Notes: generated by a model not told the origin, from the letters alone. A stretch of DNA of 64,000 nt from Nonlabens sp. Ci31 (GCF_012974865.1 NZ_CP043633.1:1869001-1933000); one strand, 5' to 3'. Positions 9,479 through 19,341 are shown, counted from the first letter of the stretch. Program-made: numbers and translations.

Positions 9479-9500
9479 TTCCGCTTTCGCGAAAGCGGAA
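9479..9500. repeat. Dispersed palindrome, 22-bp form (copy 4), in divergent intergenic region
   Basis: A 22-bp perfect palindrome with the core CGCTTTCGCGAAAGCG, extended by TTC/GAA on the two sides. It lies between the divergently transcribed pelF operon and the STAS-like gene, 56 bases before the latter's ATG. Confidence 0.9.
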
Positions 9501-9555
9501 CAAAAAAAATCTTCTTTTCTATAAATTAATGTATATTTAAGAGCCAACTTAACAT

Positions 9556-9936
9556 ATGAAGGAATTACGCTATTACGACTTGGGTTACTCGGAGGTTTTT
9601 ATTTTTGAAAATTATTTGATCAACCAGATTAAAGAAGGAGAAATAGTGACGGTAGATCATGCGCAAGTCTTGAAAGCGATGATTAATAAACATTTTTCAA
9701 ATCGCAAAATGATTTATATAGGAAATAGAGTCCATTCATACTCTGTTAATCCGTTGGTGTATTTAAAAGTAGCAGAAATTGATAATTTGTTAGGGATAGG
9801 AATTGTCGCAAATTCTGAGATAAAACAAAGTACAGCAAATTATGAAAAGCAATTCAGCGCAAAACCATTTAAGATCTTTTCAAATATGAACGAAGCGATC
9901 GTTTGGGCGACGGAGCAAATATCTTTATGGACGTAA
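9556..9936 (+). CDS. Small STAS/SpoIIAA-like protein
   Basis: 126 residues, soluble, no signal peptide. The alternating beta/alpha pattern (YSEVFIFENYLI, NRKMIYIGNRV, LLGIGIVANS, KPFKIFSNMNEAIVWATEQ) resembles short STAS/SEC14-like proteins common in Flavobacteriia. These are generally of unknown function, possibly protein-protein switches. It stands alone, divergent from the Pel-like operon and 84 bases before glgA; the spacing does not show whether it joins either unit. The fold call is from pattern only. Confidence 0.7.
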   Translation: MKELRYYDLGYSEVFIFENYLINQIKEGEIVTVDHAQVLKAMINKHFSNRKMIYIGNRVHSYSVNPLVYLKVAEIDNLLGIGIVANSEIKQSTANYEKQFSAKPFKIFSNMNEAIVWATEQISLWT

Positions 9937-10020
9937 AAAGTTCCTTTAATTTGAAATAAAGTAAGTAATTATTGTCGGAATTGATTTAATTTAAATGCCG
10001 TAAACGAACCACTTAATTTT

Positions 10021-11427
10021 ATGAATATCATCCACATCAGTGCAGAGTGTTTTCCAGTCGCCAAAGTAGGTGGACTTGCAGATGTTGTGGGGGCACTTCC
10101 TAAATATCAAAATGGTCAAGGAGAAAATGCGAGTGTCATTATGCCCTTTTATGACCTTGCTTTTACAAAAACACACAGCTTTAAAAACATTGGAAGTGGG
10201 AGTGTCCATTTAGCTCAAGAACATTATAAATTCAACGTTCTCCAGCTCGTAGACATAGACTTGGGTTTTACACTCTATTTGATTGATATTCCAGCATTGC
10301 TCTTTAAAGATTACGTTTATTCTGCCGACGATTCCAAAAGATTTACTGCCTTTCAAATTGCTGCGCTGCAATGGTTAGGGACACAAAAGCAACTGCCAGA
10401 CGTAATTCACTGCCACGACCATCATACAGGACTAGTTCCTTTTATGATGCAATATTGTTATGATTTTGAGTTGTTTAAAAATACAGCCTCTGTGCTGAGC
10501 ATTCACAATGCACAGTATCAAGGGTGGTTTTCTCACGAACTTATAGATTATATCCCTGCTTTTAATGCAGAGCACGCAGGACTGCTAGATTGGAATGGTA
10601 ATATAAATCCGCTCGCCTGCGCTATTAAATGTGCCTGGCGTGTGAACACCGTTTCTCCTAGTTATATGGAAGAATTGAAACATCAGGCTAATGGGTTAGA
10701 AGGTTTATTAAGTCATGAGTCTGCAAAATGTGTTGGGATTCTCAATGGTATAGATACACAAGTTTGGGATACGGTCACTGACTCTTATCTGGTAAAGAAT
10801 TATACCGCAGCAACAAATACAAGTGGTAAAAAGGCCAATAAAAAATGGCTATGCGATACCTATAACCTAGATATAGATCAACCCTTATTTGCCTTTATAG
10901 GCAGGCTGGTTTATGAAAAGGGCTCCGATCTTTTTCCAGAAGCCTTTGAACAAGTGCTCAATAATCAAAATGTTTCTATCTTGTTATTAGGATCTGGAGA
11001 TCCTAAAACAGAAGAACAGTTGATTGCTTTAAAAGAAAAATTTAAAGGCAAATACAATTTGCACATAGGTTATGATGAGAAATTATCACACATCGTCTAC
11101 GCAGGAGCAGATTTCTTACTTATGCCATCTCGAGTAGAGCCTTGTGGCCTCAATCAGATGTATTCCTTAAGGTATGGAACCATTCCAATTGTTAGAGGTA
11201 TTGGCGGGTTAAAAGATACGATCGTGGATATAGAAGATGGCGGCTTTGGATTGATGCATGACGATACGACGGTGGAGCAAATAGTATCTTCTGTGAAAAG
11301 AGCAGCCACCCTTTATAAAGATCAAGTAAAAATTAAAAAATTGAGAAAACAGATCATGAACATAGACCATTCTTGGGATCGATCTGCAAGAATCTATATA
11401 CAACTCTATAACTCATTAACCGACTGA
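10021..11427 (+). CDS. glgA: Glycogen synthase (ADP-glucose dependent)
   Basis: 468 residues. The N-terminal KVGGLAD motif (15-21) is the ADP-glucose-binding signature of bacterial glycogen synthase (GT5). The C-terminal SRVEPCGLNQMYSLRYG segment holds the conserved donor-site region. The enzyme extends alpha-1,4-glucan chains in the cytoplasm. It is followed two bases later by glgC and then glgB, making a compact glycogen-synthesis operon. Length is normal for the family and no lesion is visible. Confidence 0.96.
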   Translation: MNIIHISAECFPVAKVGGLADVVGALPKYQNGQGENASVIMPFYDLAFTKTHSFKNIGSGSVHLAQEHYKFNVLQLVDIDLGFTLYLIDIPALLFKDYVYSADDSKRFTAFQIAALQWLGTQKQLPDVIHCHDHHTGLVPFMMQYCYDFELFKNTASVLSIHNAQYQGWFSHELIDYIPAFNAEHAGLLDWNGNINPLACAIKCAWRVNTVSPSYMEELKHQANGLEGLLSHESAKCVGILNGIDTQVWDTVTDSYLVKNYTAATNTSGKKANKKWLCDTYNLDIDQPLFAFIGRLVYEKGSDLFPEAFEQVLNNQNVSILLLGSGDPKTEEQLIALKEKFKGKYNLHIGYDEKLSHIVYAGADFLLMPSRVEPCGLNQMYSLRYGTIPIVRGIGGLKDTIVDIEDGGFGLMHDDTTVEQIVSSVKRAATLYKDQVKIKKLRKQIMNIDHSWDRSARIYIQLYNSLTD

Positions 11428-11429
11428 TT

Positions 11430-12695
11430 ATGATGAATGACAAAGTTTTAAGTATCATATTAGGTGGCGGACAAGGAACAAGACTTTATCCACTTACTGA
11501 AACCAGAAGCAAGCCAGCAGTAAATATCGCTGGAAAATACCGATTAGTTGATATACCCATTTCCAATTGCATCAACTCTGGTTTAAAGAGAATGTATGTA
11601 TTGACACAATTTAATTCTGCTTCATTAAACAGGCATATTAAGAATACCTATCATTTTAGTTTTTTTAGCTCAGCATTTGTAGATGTTCTTGCTGCCGAGC
11701 AAACTCCAGACAACAAAGGCTGGTTTCAAGGTACTGCCGATGCTGTTAGGCAAAGCATGCATCATGTCTTGAGACATGATTTTGAATATGTATTAATTTT
11801 GTCTGGTGATCAATTGTATCAAATGGATTTTAATGAAATGCTCCAAGCACATATAGATGCAGGGGTAAAAATATCTCTTGCTACGATTCCTGTAAATGAA
11901 AAAGACGCACCGTCTTTTGGTATTCTTAAGACGGATCATGACAACAACATCACTTCGTTTATTGAAAAGCCAGTTACAAGTTTATTATCAGATTGGACCA
12001 GTCCAGTAAGTGATGAAATGAAAAACCAGGGCAAGAATCACCTCGCCAGTATGGGGATTTACATTTTTAATAAAGATCTATTGATAGAGCTCATGAACGA
12101 TAAGAGCACTATTGATTTTGGTAAAGAAATTATTCCACAGGCAATTGGTAAACATAAAATACGGAGCTATCAATTTGAGGGGTACTGGACAGACATAGGA
12201 AATATAGAATCGTTTTTTGAAGCTAACCTAGGTCTTACTGATGACATCCCCGAGTTCAATCTTTATGACGATAAGCAACGTGTTTTTACCAACGCCCGAT
12301 TGTTGCCTACCTCAAAAATATCAGACACTCATCTAAAAAAGGCCGTTATTGCTGAAGGTTGTATCATTCAAGCTGCCAAAATTGAACGTTCTGTTATAGG
12401 AATACGTTCTAGAATTGGAAAAGATTCTACGGTAATCAATACGTATATGATGGGTAATGATGACTATGAATCCCTAGAGAAAATCGAAACATCAAATATT
12501 AAGATTCTGGCAGGAATAGGGGATCGATGCTATATAAAAAACACCATTATCGATAAAAATGTACGTATAGGAGATGACGTAAAAATCGATGGAGGGCCAC
12601 ATTTAAAAGATCAAGAAACGGAGTATTTTGTGGTAAAAGACGGTATTGTTGTCATTAAGAAAGGCGCAGTTATTCCTAAAGGTTTTTCACTTTAA
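11430..12695 (+). CDS. glgC: Glucose-1-phosphate adenylyltransferase
   Basis: 421 residues. The nucleotidyltransferase signature GGGQGTRLYPLTETRSKPAV starts at residue 12 and is followed by YRLVDIPISNCINSG, both typical of ADP-glucose pyrophosphorylase. GWFQGTADAVRQ and a left-handed beta-helix C-terminus (hexapeptide-like repeats after ~residue 300) complete the family layout. It makes ADP-glucose from glucose-1-phosphate and ATP for GlgA. Its TAA stop abuts the ATG of glgB, so translational coupling is likely. Confidence 0.96.
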   Translation: MMNDKVLSIILGGGQGTRLYPLTETRSKPAVNIAGKYRLVDIPISNCINSGLKRMYVLTQFNSASLNRHIKNTYHFSFFSSAFVDVLAAEQTPDNKGWFQGTADAVRQSMHHVLRHDFEYVLILSGDQLYQMDFNEMLQAHIDAGVKISLATIPVNEKDAPSFGILKTDHDNNITSFIEKPVTSLLSDWTSPVSDEMKNQGKNHLASMGIYIFNKDLLIELMNDKSTIDFGKEIIPQAIGKHKIRSYQFEGYWTDIGNIESFFEANLGLTDDIPEFNLYDDKQRVFTNARLLPTSKISDTHLKKAVIAEGCIIQAAKIERSVIGIRSRIGKDSTVINTYMMGNDDYESLEKIETSNIKILAGIGDRCYIKNTIIDKNVRIGDDVKIDGGPHLKDQETEYFVVKDGIVVIKKGAVIPKGFSL

Positions 12696-14594
12696 ATGAT
12701 GGCTGAGGTAATCGCACACAGTCGTTTTACAGATTTTGACATCGATTTATTCCAAAGTGGTAAGCACTATAGATTGTATGAGAAATTTGGTTCTCATGTC
12801 ATGACCGTTAATGGGGTAGTAGGGACCTATTTTGCCGTTTGGGCACCTAGTGCCAAAAGCGTTTCTGTAATTGGAGACTTTAATTTCTGGACAGAAAATG
12901 AACACCAGCTTCAAGTGAGATGGGACAGCAGCGGTATTTGGGAAGGCTTTATTCCAGGGGTAAAACACGGCGCAACCTATAAATATAAAATACAATCTTC
13001 ACACAACAATACGGTAACTGAAAAGGCTGACCCCTACGCAGGTCGTTGCGAGCATCCACCTCGTACCGCAAGTGTGGTGTACGATTATCAACCCAAATGG
13101 AATGATCAAAAATGGATGAAGTCGCGCAAGAAAAATAACGCGCTTGATGCTCCATACTCCGTATATGAGGTTCATTTGGGCAGCTGGAAACAAAAGATAG
13201 AAGAAGATCGAAGTTTGAGTTACCAAGAGTTGTCTTTGGATCTGGTCGCTTACGCGAAAGAGATGCAATTCACACATATCGAGTTTATGCCAGTCATGGA
13301 GTTCCCTTATGATCCATCTTGGGGCTATCAAATCACTGGTTATTTTGCCCCTACGGCAAGATTTGGTTATCCCGAAGAATTCCAAGAATTGGTTAACGCT
13401 TGTCATAATGCCGGCCTGGGAGTCATATTAGACTGGGTGCCATCGCATTTTCCAGAGGATGCGCATGGATTAGGTTATTTTGACGGGACACATTTATACG
13501 AGCATCCTGATAGAAAAAGAGGGTACCATCCCGACTGGAAATCTTTGATCTTTAATTACGGCCGTAATGAAGTAAAAAGTTTTCTAATTTCTAACGCACT
13601 TTTTTGGCTCGATCAATATCATATTGATGGTCTGAGAGTTGATGCGGTGGCCAGCATGCTGTTTTTAGACTACTCCAGAGAAGAAGGAGAATGGGACCCT
13701 AATATTTATGGAGGTAGAGAAAATCTGGAAGCCATTGCTTTTCTTAAAGAAATGAACGAGGCCGTTTACCTCAATTATCCAGATACACAAACTATTGCAG
13801 AGGAAAGTACGAGCTTTCCCATGGTAAGCGCACCCACTTCAGTCGGCGGCCTTGGTTTTGGGATGAAATGGATGATGGGATGGATGCATGATACATTACA
13901 ATATTTTAAAAAAGAACCCATTTACAGACGCCACCATCAAGACGATTTGACTTTCTCGATGACTTATGCCTTTACGGAGAATTTTATGTTGCCCTTATCT
14001 CATGACGAAGTAGTTTATGGTAAAAGCTCCATACTGGGAAGAATGCCAGGAGACGAATGGCAAAAATTTGCAAATTTAAGATTGCTCTATTCTTATATGT
14101 TCACTCACCCAGGCGGTAACTTAATGATGATGGGATCTGAATTTGGACAACATGAAGAATGGGATTTTAACGGGAGTTTGGACTGGGACCTGACTCAATA
14201 TGATCCACACCAAGGAATTCAAGAGGTTGTAAAAGACTTGAACAAACTTTATAAAAATGAAAAAGCCTTGCACGAGAAGCAATTTAGTATAGAGGGCTTT
14301 GAATGGATTTCTTATGAAGATCACGAGAATTCAGTGATCAGTTTTATAAGAAAAGGAAAGGATTCTCATCTAGTAATCGTCTGTAACATGACACCGGTAG
14401 TCAGAGAGCATTACCGCATAGGCGTGCCAACTCATAAGAAGTATAAATTGCTGTTTAATAGTGATGACTCTAAATATGGTGGCTCCAACTTTAAAGTTAA
14501 AAAATCCTTTATCGCTCAAGAAAAAGAATGGCAACATAGAAAGCAAAGTGCAGAGTTGCGATTGCCTCCTTTGGGGGTTTTAGTTTATGGTTAG
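12696..14594 (+). CDS. glgB: 1,4-alpha-glucan branching enzyme
   Basis: 632 residues, starting at tandem ATGs at 12696 and 12699 directly after the glgC stop. An N-terminal CBM48 domain (~30-115) precedes a GH13 catalytic barrel. The nucleophile Asp is in GLRVDAVASML (~residue 315), the acid Glu in TIAEEST (~368), and the third carboxylate in SHDEV (~436). The enzyme adds alpha-1,6 branches to glycogen. A degenerate relative of the dispersed palindrome lies near 13245-13258. It ends the glg operon; a weak hairpin with a T-run follows at 14691-14707. Confidence 0.96.
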   Translation: MMAEVIAHSRFTDFDIDLFQSGKHYRLYEKFGSHVMTVNGVVGTYFAVWAPSAKSVSVIGDFNFWTENEHQLQVRWDSSGIWEGFIPGVKHGATYKYKIQSSHNNTVTEKADPYAGRCEHPPRTASVVYDYQPKWNDQKWMKSRKKNNALDAPYSVYEVHLGSWKQKIEEDRSLSYQELSLDLVAYAKEMQFTHIEFMPVMEFPYDPSWGYQITGYFAPTARFGYPEEFQELVNACHNAGLGVILDWVPSHFPEDAHGLGYFDGTHLYEHPDRKRGYHPDWKSLIFNYGRNEVKSFLISNALFWLDQYHIDGLRVDAVASMLFLDYSREEGEWDPNIYGGRENLEAIAFLKEMNEAVYLNYPDTQTIAEESTSFPMVSAPTSVGGLGFGMKWMMGWMHDTLQYFKKEPIYRRHHQDDLTFSMTYAFTENFMLPLSHDEVVYGKSSILGRMPGDEWQKFANLRLLYSYMFTHPGGNLMMMGSEFGQHEEWDFNGSLDWDLTQYDPHQGIQEVVKDLNKLYKNEKALHEKQFSIEGFEWISYEDHENSVISFIRKGKDSHLVIVCNMTPVVREHYRIGVPTHKKYKLLFNSDDSKYGGSNFKVKKSFIAQEKEWQHRKQSAELRLPPLGVLVYG

Positions 14595-14690
14595 AAGAAT
14601 AAGGGATTTGTGTTTTTATCTAGTGTAGGAGTTTGATTGTATAATTTTCTTAAAATATCCTAAAATAGGGACTTAAAGCGTACAGCTCTT

Positions 14691-14707
14691 GTCAATTGAC
14701 TTTTTTT
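14691..14707 (+). terminator. Weak candidate terminator after glgB
   Basis: Ten-base palindrome GTCAATTGAC followed by seven Ts, about 100 bases after the glgB stop. The stem is short, so the call is tentative. Confidence 0.35.
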
Positions 14708-14752
14708 ATGGGAAGGAGCTTTTGGGTTTTCTTATTTTAAAGAAAAACAAAC

Positions 14753-15350
14753 ATGAAACTAATAAAATCAATTTCCATCGCATTAATCGTTTTAATTACA
14801 TATGGTTGTGGACCAGCGGTGACTGCAATGAAACCTACAAATGACAATTTAGATAAGTACCGTACATTCTCATATGTACCCAACGCAGCTTTGGAAATGC
14901 CAGATAAAAATGCCAAAGACGGTGTAAATCGTATGGTCATTCAAGCCATAAATGATAATATGATAGATGCCGGTTATGAATTAGAGCGGGATCAACCAGA
15001 TTTACTGCTACTCATCAGTTCTAAGATCTATCAAGAGACAGAATTGGAAAGAGACCCTATTTATAGCTTCTTATGGGTATTACAACCGTCCAGGGCTAAG
15101 TGTAAATCCATATTACAGCAATTATTATTACAGAGGCTATACTACCTTTCCTAGAGTAGTAGGTTATGATACCGATACCTATAATTATAAAGAAAGTACT
15201 CTTATTATTTAGTTGGTAGATCGAGAAACTAATGAAACGGTCTGGAAAGGTCTAAGTAGCACAAGTATTTATGATAGTGCTAATGTAACAGCCATGACTA
15301 ATTTGGTCAATGCTATTTTTAAAAAATATCCATTGATGACTAAGAAATAA
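14753..15350 (+). pseudogene. DUF4136-like lipoprotein, broken by a frameshift and a stop
   Basis: The first frame opens with a lipoprotein signal (SIALIVLITYGCG) and reads PTNDNLDKYRTFSYVPNA, typical of DUF4136 lipoproteins. It loses the family sequence near 15080, where one extra base seems present. The correct continuation (YYNRPGLSVNPYYSNYYYRG) runs in the next frame. A TAG at 15210-15212 then interrupts LII*LVDRETNETVWKG, after which the family sequence continues to TAA at 15348-15350. The frameshift plus nonsense change point to a true pseudogene. The intact product would be an envelope lipoprotein of unknown role. Confidence 0.8.
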
Positions 15351-15374
15351 AATTTAAATAAATAGAGTTTATCA

Positions 15375-15404
15375 AAGATTGGTGTGATAGCCAGTCTTTT
15401 TTTT
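15375..15404 (+). terminator. Rho-independent terminator after the DUF4136 remnant
   Basis: Eight-base stem AAGATTGG/CCAGTCTT (one G-U pair) with an 8-base loop, followed by a run of Ts. Confidence 0.7.
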
Positions 15405-15835
15405 AAATATAGCTCAATAGGTTATTCATATAATTATAATCGGTAGAGGAATTTATTTATTCAATCGTTTATTCAAGTAAGCTTAACTTATAGGCTGTTT
15501 TTATAATAAAATTGAATATTATTTCTAGTATCGGTTCTTCTTTTCGGCTCTGTGTAAGACAAAACACTAAGAGTTTCTTTAATAAATAAAACTGCTTTCC
15601 ATATAAAGGGAGGTAAGGAGCTTTGACACCTTATACATAAATTATTTTTTTCTCTTCTCAAACCGATGTGAAGAAAGAATCATCTGGCAATGCATTCAGA
15701 AGGGGCGATTCTTTTGAAAATTAGTTGCTAAACAAAATGTTTTATGAACCCTTAGAAGACTGCGTTAAAATTCCATTAATGCTGCTCCTTTCCCAAAATT
15801 GTTATCCTACCTTAGTGCAAAACAAAAAATATATC
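15405..15835. other. Gap without a clear gene
   Basis: No coding frame is supported here. There is an inverted repeat AAGAATC/GATTCTT spanning about 15674-15716 close to the following gene. An upstream in-frame ATG at 15725 would extend the ABM gene but lacks family similarity. Confidence 0.5.
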
Positions 15836-16129
15836 ATGAAAAATTTAGGATTATTAGTCACCTTACACGCAAAACCAGAACAAGCAAATACAGTAGCTGA
15901 CTTTATTAAAGGAGCTGTAGAATTGGCTAACAAAGAAGAAAAAACATTGACTTGGTACAGCTTTAGAATAGACGAAACTACTTTCGGAATTTTTGATACG
16001 TTCCAAGACGAATCTGGTCGTGAAGCACACCTTAATGGAGAGATCGCAAAAGCCCTGATGGGAAAAGCAGATGAATTGCTATCACAAGCACCAGATATCA
16101 AGAAAATTGAAATCCTTTCTGCTAAATAG
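15836..16129 (+). CDS. Antibiotic-biosynthesis-monooxygenase (ABM) domain protein
   Basis: 97 residues from the ATG at 15836 (MKNLGLLVTLHAKPEQ). It is a single ABM-type ferredoxin-like fold: LLVTLHAKPEQ, LTWYSFRIDETTFGIFDTFQDESGREAHLNGEIAKAL and IKKIEILSAK. Members include quinol monooxygenases and stress proteins, small cytoplasmic dimers without a metal or flavin. The start is chosen because the family begins here; a farther upstream ATG (15725) adds unrelated residues. Its TAG stop is followed in the same frame by a GlcG/HbpS-like sequence, so the two were probably neighbouring genes now in an odd arrangement. Confidence 0.85.
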   Translation: MKNLGLLVTLHAKPEQANTVADFIKGAVELANKEEKTLTWYSFRIDETTFGIFDTFQDESGREAHLNGEIAKALMGKADELLSQAPDIKKIEILSAK

Positions 16130-16495
16130 CACCTTCTAAAACATGCTGAAGCTGTTATGGAAAAAGCAAAGGCAAAAGAACTAAACACAAAGAGGAATAG
16201 CAGCGTTGTAGATGTTGGAGCAAATCAAGTAGTTTTTGTTCGTATGCATGTTACATGCTTGGGTAGTGCAGATATTTCATTGAATAAAGCAAAGACTGCA
16301 TGTTTCTTTGACATGCCATCCAGAAAAACAGGAAAGCTATCACAACCAGAAACAACTCTTTTCAATACAGAGCATTCAAATAACAGATTGATTTCTTTTC
16401 CAGCTGGAACTCCACTAGAAGATAAAGAAAGAAATGTGACAGGTGCTTTTGGAGTAAGAGGTAAACATTTAGAGCATGATCATGCAGTGGCCTAG
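16130..16495 (+). pseudogene. Degenerate GlcG/HbpS-type (DUF336) heme-binding protein remnant
   Basis: The frame continues directly from the ABM stop codon (HLLKHAEAVMEKAKAKELNT) with an ATG at 16157. Family landmarks are clear: VVDVGANQVVFVRM, LGSADISLNKAKTACFFDMP, GKLSQP, EHSNNRLISFP, HDHAVA. The N-terminal ~15 residues of the family are missing, the C-terminus stops early at TAG, and several positions that are normally glycine read Arg, Glu or Val (DMPSRKTG, QPETT, NNRLI, DKERN, GVRGK). This pattern suggests decay rather than a working protein. It could still be translated from 16157 as a 112-residue product. Confidence 0.6.
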
Positions 16496-16535
16496 CTGTT
16501 GTGAGTGCTATTTGAATACCATTAGATATTTGATG

Positions 16536-16562
16536 AAAGCCCCTTTTTAAGTGGGCTTTTTA
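16536..16562 (+). terminator. Rho-independent terminator after the GlcG remnant
   Basis: Stem AAAGCCC/GGGCTTT with a 10-base loop and a T-run; plus-strand orientation. Confidence 0.8.
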
Positions 16563-16834
16563 TGCGAACTGATCACCGTATTTTATAACGATTCTGCTTT
16601 ATAAAGCAGCCTGTACTTCAGAAAGCGACATACAAAATCGCAATTTTGTCCATGACCGTTTATTATAATTGCGAATTCCATAATTCTGAGTTATCGTTTT
16701 TATCAAATTCTCAAGGGTCAGCGTTGCGTAACTATCTCCTATTTAACAAGCTGATAGATCAATATTTTTCATAATTTACACAACTGGGAGCGTCTTGCCA
16801 AAGCGCTTTTTAAAATACTGAATAGCATCATCTT
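16563..16834. other. Intergenic region before the GH31 gene
   Basis: No gene supported. It contains one small inverted repeat (CTGCTTTATAAAGCAG, ~16592-16607) and presumably the promoter of the GH31 gene, but I cannot place promoter elements with confidence. Confidence 0.4.
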
Positions 16835-19237
16835 ATGATTACAAATACAGAGTTACACAGTCAGGGAAATGTCTTTCCAGGTAAATTGACTTCATTTGAC
16901 CATGTCGTAGATACACTCACCTTTCATGCAGATAATGGTGTGATTTTGCGGGTTCAAATCTTTCGCGACAGCTTGTTACGTTTTAAATACGGTACCGGTG
17001 GAAAACTTGAAAAGGACTTTTCTTATGCGGTAGAGGCCACTAGTAATAGAGGTTATAACAAGCTAAGTGTTGTAGAAAAGAAGAATTACTACGAGATTAC
17101 TACCTCAAAGATCGTTTGTCATATCGCAAAAAAAGATTTAAAATCTCGCATTTTTGATCTGACAGGAAAAATCATCTGTGAAGACGAGTTAGGCTTTCAT
17201 TATGAAGAGAGCTATAAATACGGTGGAGAGATAGTAAAAATGTCTAAAAAGGCTCAGCCTGGTGAGAGTTATTACGGTCTCGGCGATAAGCCAGCAGATA
17301 ATAATTTGCGTGCCAAAAGATTTGAAATGTGGGGAACAGATCAATATGCATTTGGTAAACACACAGACCCGCTTTATAAGAATGTACCCTTTTACGTAGG
17401 CCTTCAAAACAAAATTGCCTACGGGATTTTCTTTGATAATACTTTTAGATCCTTCTTTGATTTTGCACAAGAGCGTCATCATGTGACCAGCTTCTGGGCA
17501 CAAGGGGGGAATATGGATTATTATTTTATTTACGGTCCAGACGTGAATAGCGTGGTGAGTGGTTATACAGAGCTTACCGGCAAACCAGAATTACCGCCTT
17601 TATGGGCGCTTGGTTTTCATCAGTGTAAATGGAGTTATTATCCAGAAAGTAACGTTAGAGAAATCACTTCAAAATTCCGGGAGTTACAAATTCCTTGTGA
17701 TGCTATTTATTTGGATATCGATTACATGGACGGCTTCCGTTGTTTTACGTGGGATAAGGAGAAGTTTCCTAACCCTACTAAAATGATTAGTGATCTAAGG
17801 GAAGAAGGTTTTAAGACCATAGCCATTATAGATCCGGGAATCAAGGTAGATCCAGATTATTATGTCTACAAAGAAGCTATGGAAAACGATTACTTCTGTA
17901 AACGTGCTGATGGTCCTTATATGAAAGGAAAGGTCTGGCCAGGAGAATGTTATTTCCCAGATTATACCAACCCTAAAGTAAGAACTTGGTGGGCAGATTT
18001 ATTCAAAGGTCTCATTGCAGATAATGGACTTGCTGGTATCTGGAATGATATGAACGAACCTGCGGTGATGGAGGTTCCTAATAAAACTTTTCCAAATGAT
18101 GTACGTCATGACTATGACGGTCATCCTTGTTCTCACAGAAAAGCACATAACATCTACGGTGCTCAAATGGCTAGGGCTACGTATGAAGGTGTCAAGAAGT
18201 ATATATATCCTAAACGTCCATTTGTCATCACAAGATCTGCTTATTCTGGTACACAACGATATTCCTCCAGCTGGTTTGGTGATAATATAGCAACTTGGGA
18301 ACATTTGAGTATTGCAAATATTCAAGCGCAACGCATGGCACTTTCAGGAATGTCATTTGCAGGATCTGACATAGGTGGTTTTGCAGAGCAGCCTACAGGG
18401 GAGCTTTTTGTAAGATGGATTGCCCTTGGTATTTTTCACCCCTTTTGTCGTGTGCACTCTAGTGGTGATCATGGAGATCAAGAACCCTGGACGTTTGATG
18501 AGGATGTGACCAATATCACTAGAAAATTTATCGAGCTGCGATACAAGTTACTCCCTTATCTCTACACTGCCTTCTGGCAATATGCTGAAGAAGGAACTCC
18601 TATGTTGAAATCACTAGTGGTGTACGATCAAGAAGATGCACAGACACATTATAGAAATGACGAATTTATTTTTGGAGATCAAATCCTAGTTTGTCCCATA
18701 TTAGAACCTAACGCCAAAGGTCGTAGAATGTACATACCTCGAGGGGAATGGTACAATTTCTGGACTCGTGAAACGATTACTGGAGGAAAAGAAGCATGGG
18801 TAGATGCCGATATAGATGAGATCCCTTTATTCGTTAAGGCTGGTTCCATCATCCCGCGCTATCCTGTAATGCAATATGTAGGAGAGAAGAAAATAGAGTT
18901 CTTAACTTTAGACGTTTATTATACCATAGGTAAAGAAAAATCGGTGGTTTATGAAGACGCAGCAGATGGGTATGATTATAAAAAGGGCCGTTTTAGTCTT
19001 AGAAATTTAAGTTTTAAAGGCAAGGAAAAAGAGATCATTATTTCTCAATATAAAGATGGAAAATATGCGGCAGAATATGAAACCTTGCGTTTTAACTTTA
19101 TAGGCTTACCATTTGAAATCAACTATGTAGAAGTAGATAATGTAAAAGTTTCATTGGAAGATTTGAAATACGATCAAAAAACTGAAACCCTATATGTAGA
19201 CAAGAATTTTGCAGAGCTGCACATTGTAGGGAAATAA
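16835..19237 (+). CDS. GH31 alpha-glucosidase
   Basis: 800 residues, cytoplasmic by lack of a signal peptide. An N-terminal beta-sandwich (galactose-mutarotase-like) precedes the GH31 barrel. The catalytic nucleophile Asp sits in GIWNDMNEP (~residue 405) and the acid/base Asp in SSWFGDNIATW (~482); C-terminal beta domains follow. It releases glucose from alpha-1,4-glucans or oligosaccharides, so it may act on maltodextrins from the glycogen made by the upstream glg genes. It is separated from those by two decayed genes and has its own terminator. Confidence 0.93.
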   Translation: MITNTELHSQGNVFPGKLTSFDHVVDTLTFHADNGVILRVQIFRDSLLRFKYGTGGKLEKDFSYAVEATSNRGYNKLSVVEKKNYYEITTSKIVCHIAKKDLKSRIFDLTGKIICEDELGFHYEESYKYGGEIVKMSKKAQPGESYYGLGDKPADNNLRAKRFEMWGTDQYAFGKHTDPLYKNVPFYVGLQNKIAYGIFFDNTFRSFFDFAQERHHVTSFWAQGGNMDYYFIYGPDVNSVVSGYTELTGKPELPPLWALGFHQCKWSYYPESNVREITSKFRELQIPCDAIYLDIDYMDGFRCFTWDKEKFPNPTKMISDLREEGFKTIAIIDPGIKVDPDYYVYKEAMENDYFCKRADGPYMKGKVWPGECYFPDYTNPKVRTWWADLFKGLIADNGLAGIWNDMNEPAVMEVPNKTFPNDVRHDYDGHPCSHRKAHNIYGAQMARATYEGVKKYIYPKRPFVITRSAYSGTQRYSSSWFGDNIATWEHLSIANIQAQRMALSGMSFAGSDIGGFAEQPTGELFVRWIALGIFHPFCRVHSSGDHGDQEPWTFDEDVTNITRKFIELRYKLLPYLYTAFWQYAEEGTPMLKSLVVYDQEDAQTHYRNDEFIFGDQILVCPILEPNAKGRRMYIPRGEWYNFWTRETITGGKEAWVDADIDEIPLFVKAGSIIPRYPVMQYVGEKKIEFLTLDVYYTIGKEKSVVYEDAADGYDYKKGRFSLRNLSFKGKEKEIIISQYKDGKYAAEYETLRFNFIGLPFEINYVEVDNVKVSLEDLKYDQKTETLYVDKNFAELHIVGK

Positions 19238-19258
19238 AATTTTAAGTTATTCAGTTAT

Positions 19259-19290
19259 AAAAGAGAGGTCGAGAGGCTTCTCTTTTTTTT
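19259..19290 (+). terminator. Terminator after the GH31 gene
   Basis: Inverted repeat AAGAGAGG...CTTCTCTT around a GTCGAGAGG loop region, then eight Ts. It shares the sequence GTCGAxAGGCTTCTCTTTT with the terminator after the efflux operon. Confidence 0.75.
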
Positions 19291-19325
19291 ATAAATGCTT
19301 TTTGAAAAAGTATTTTTTGTTTTAT

Positions 19326-19341
19326 CGCTTTCGCGAAAGCG
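19326..19341. repeat. Dispersed palindrome CGCTTTCGCGAAAGCG (copy 5), intergenic
   Basis: Perfect 16-bp palindrome between the GH31 terminator and the next gene. Confidence 0.9.
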
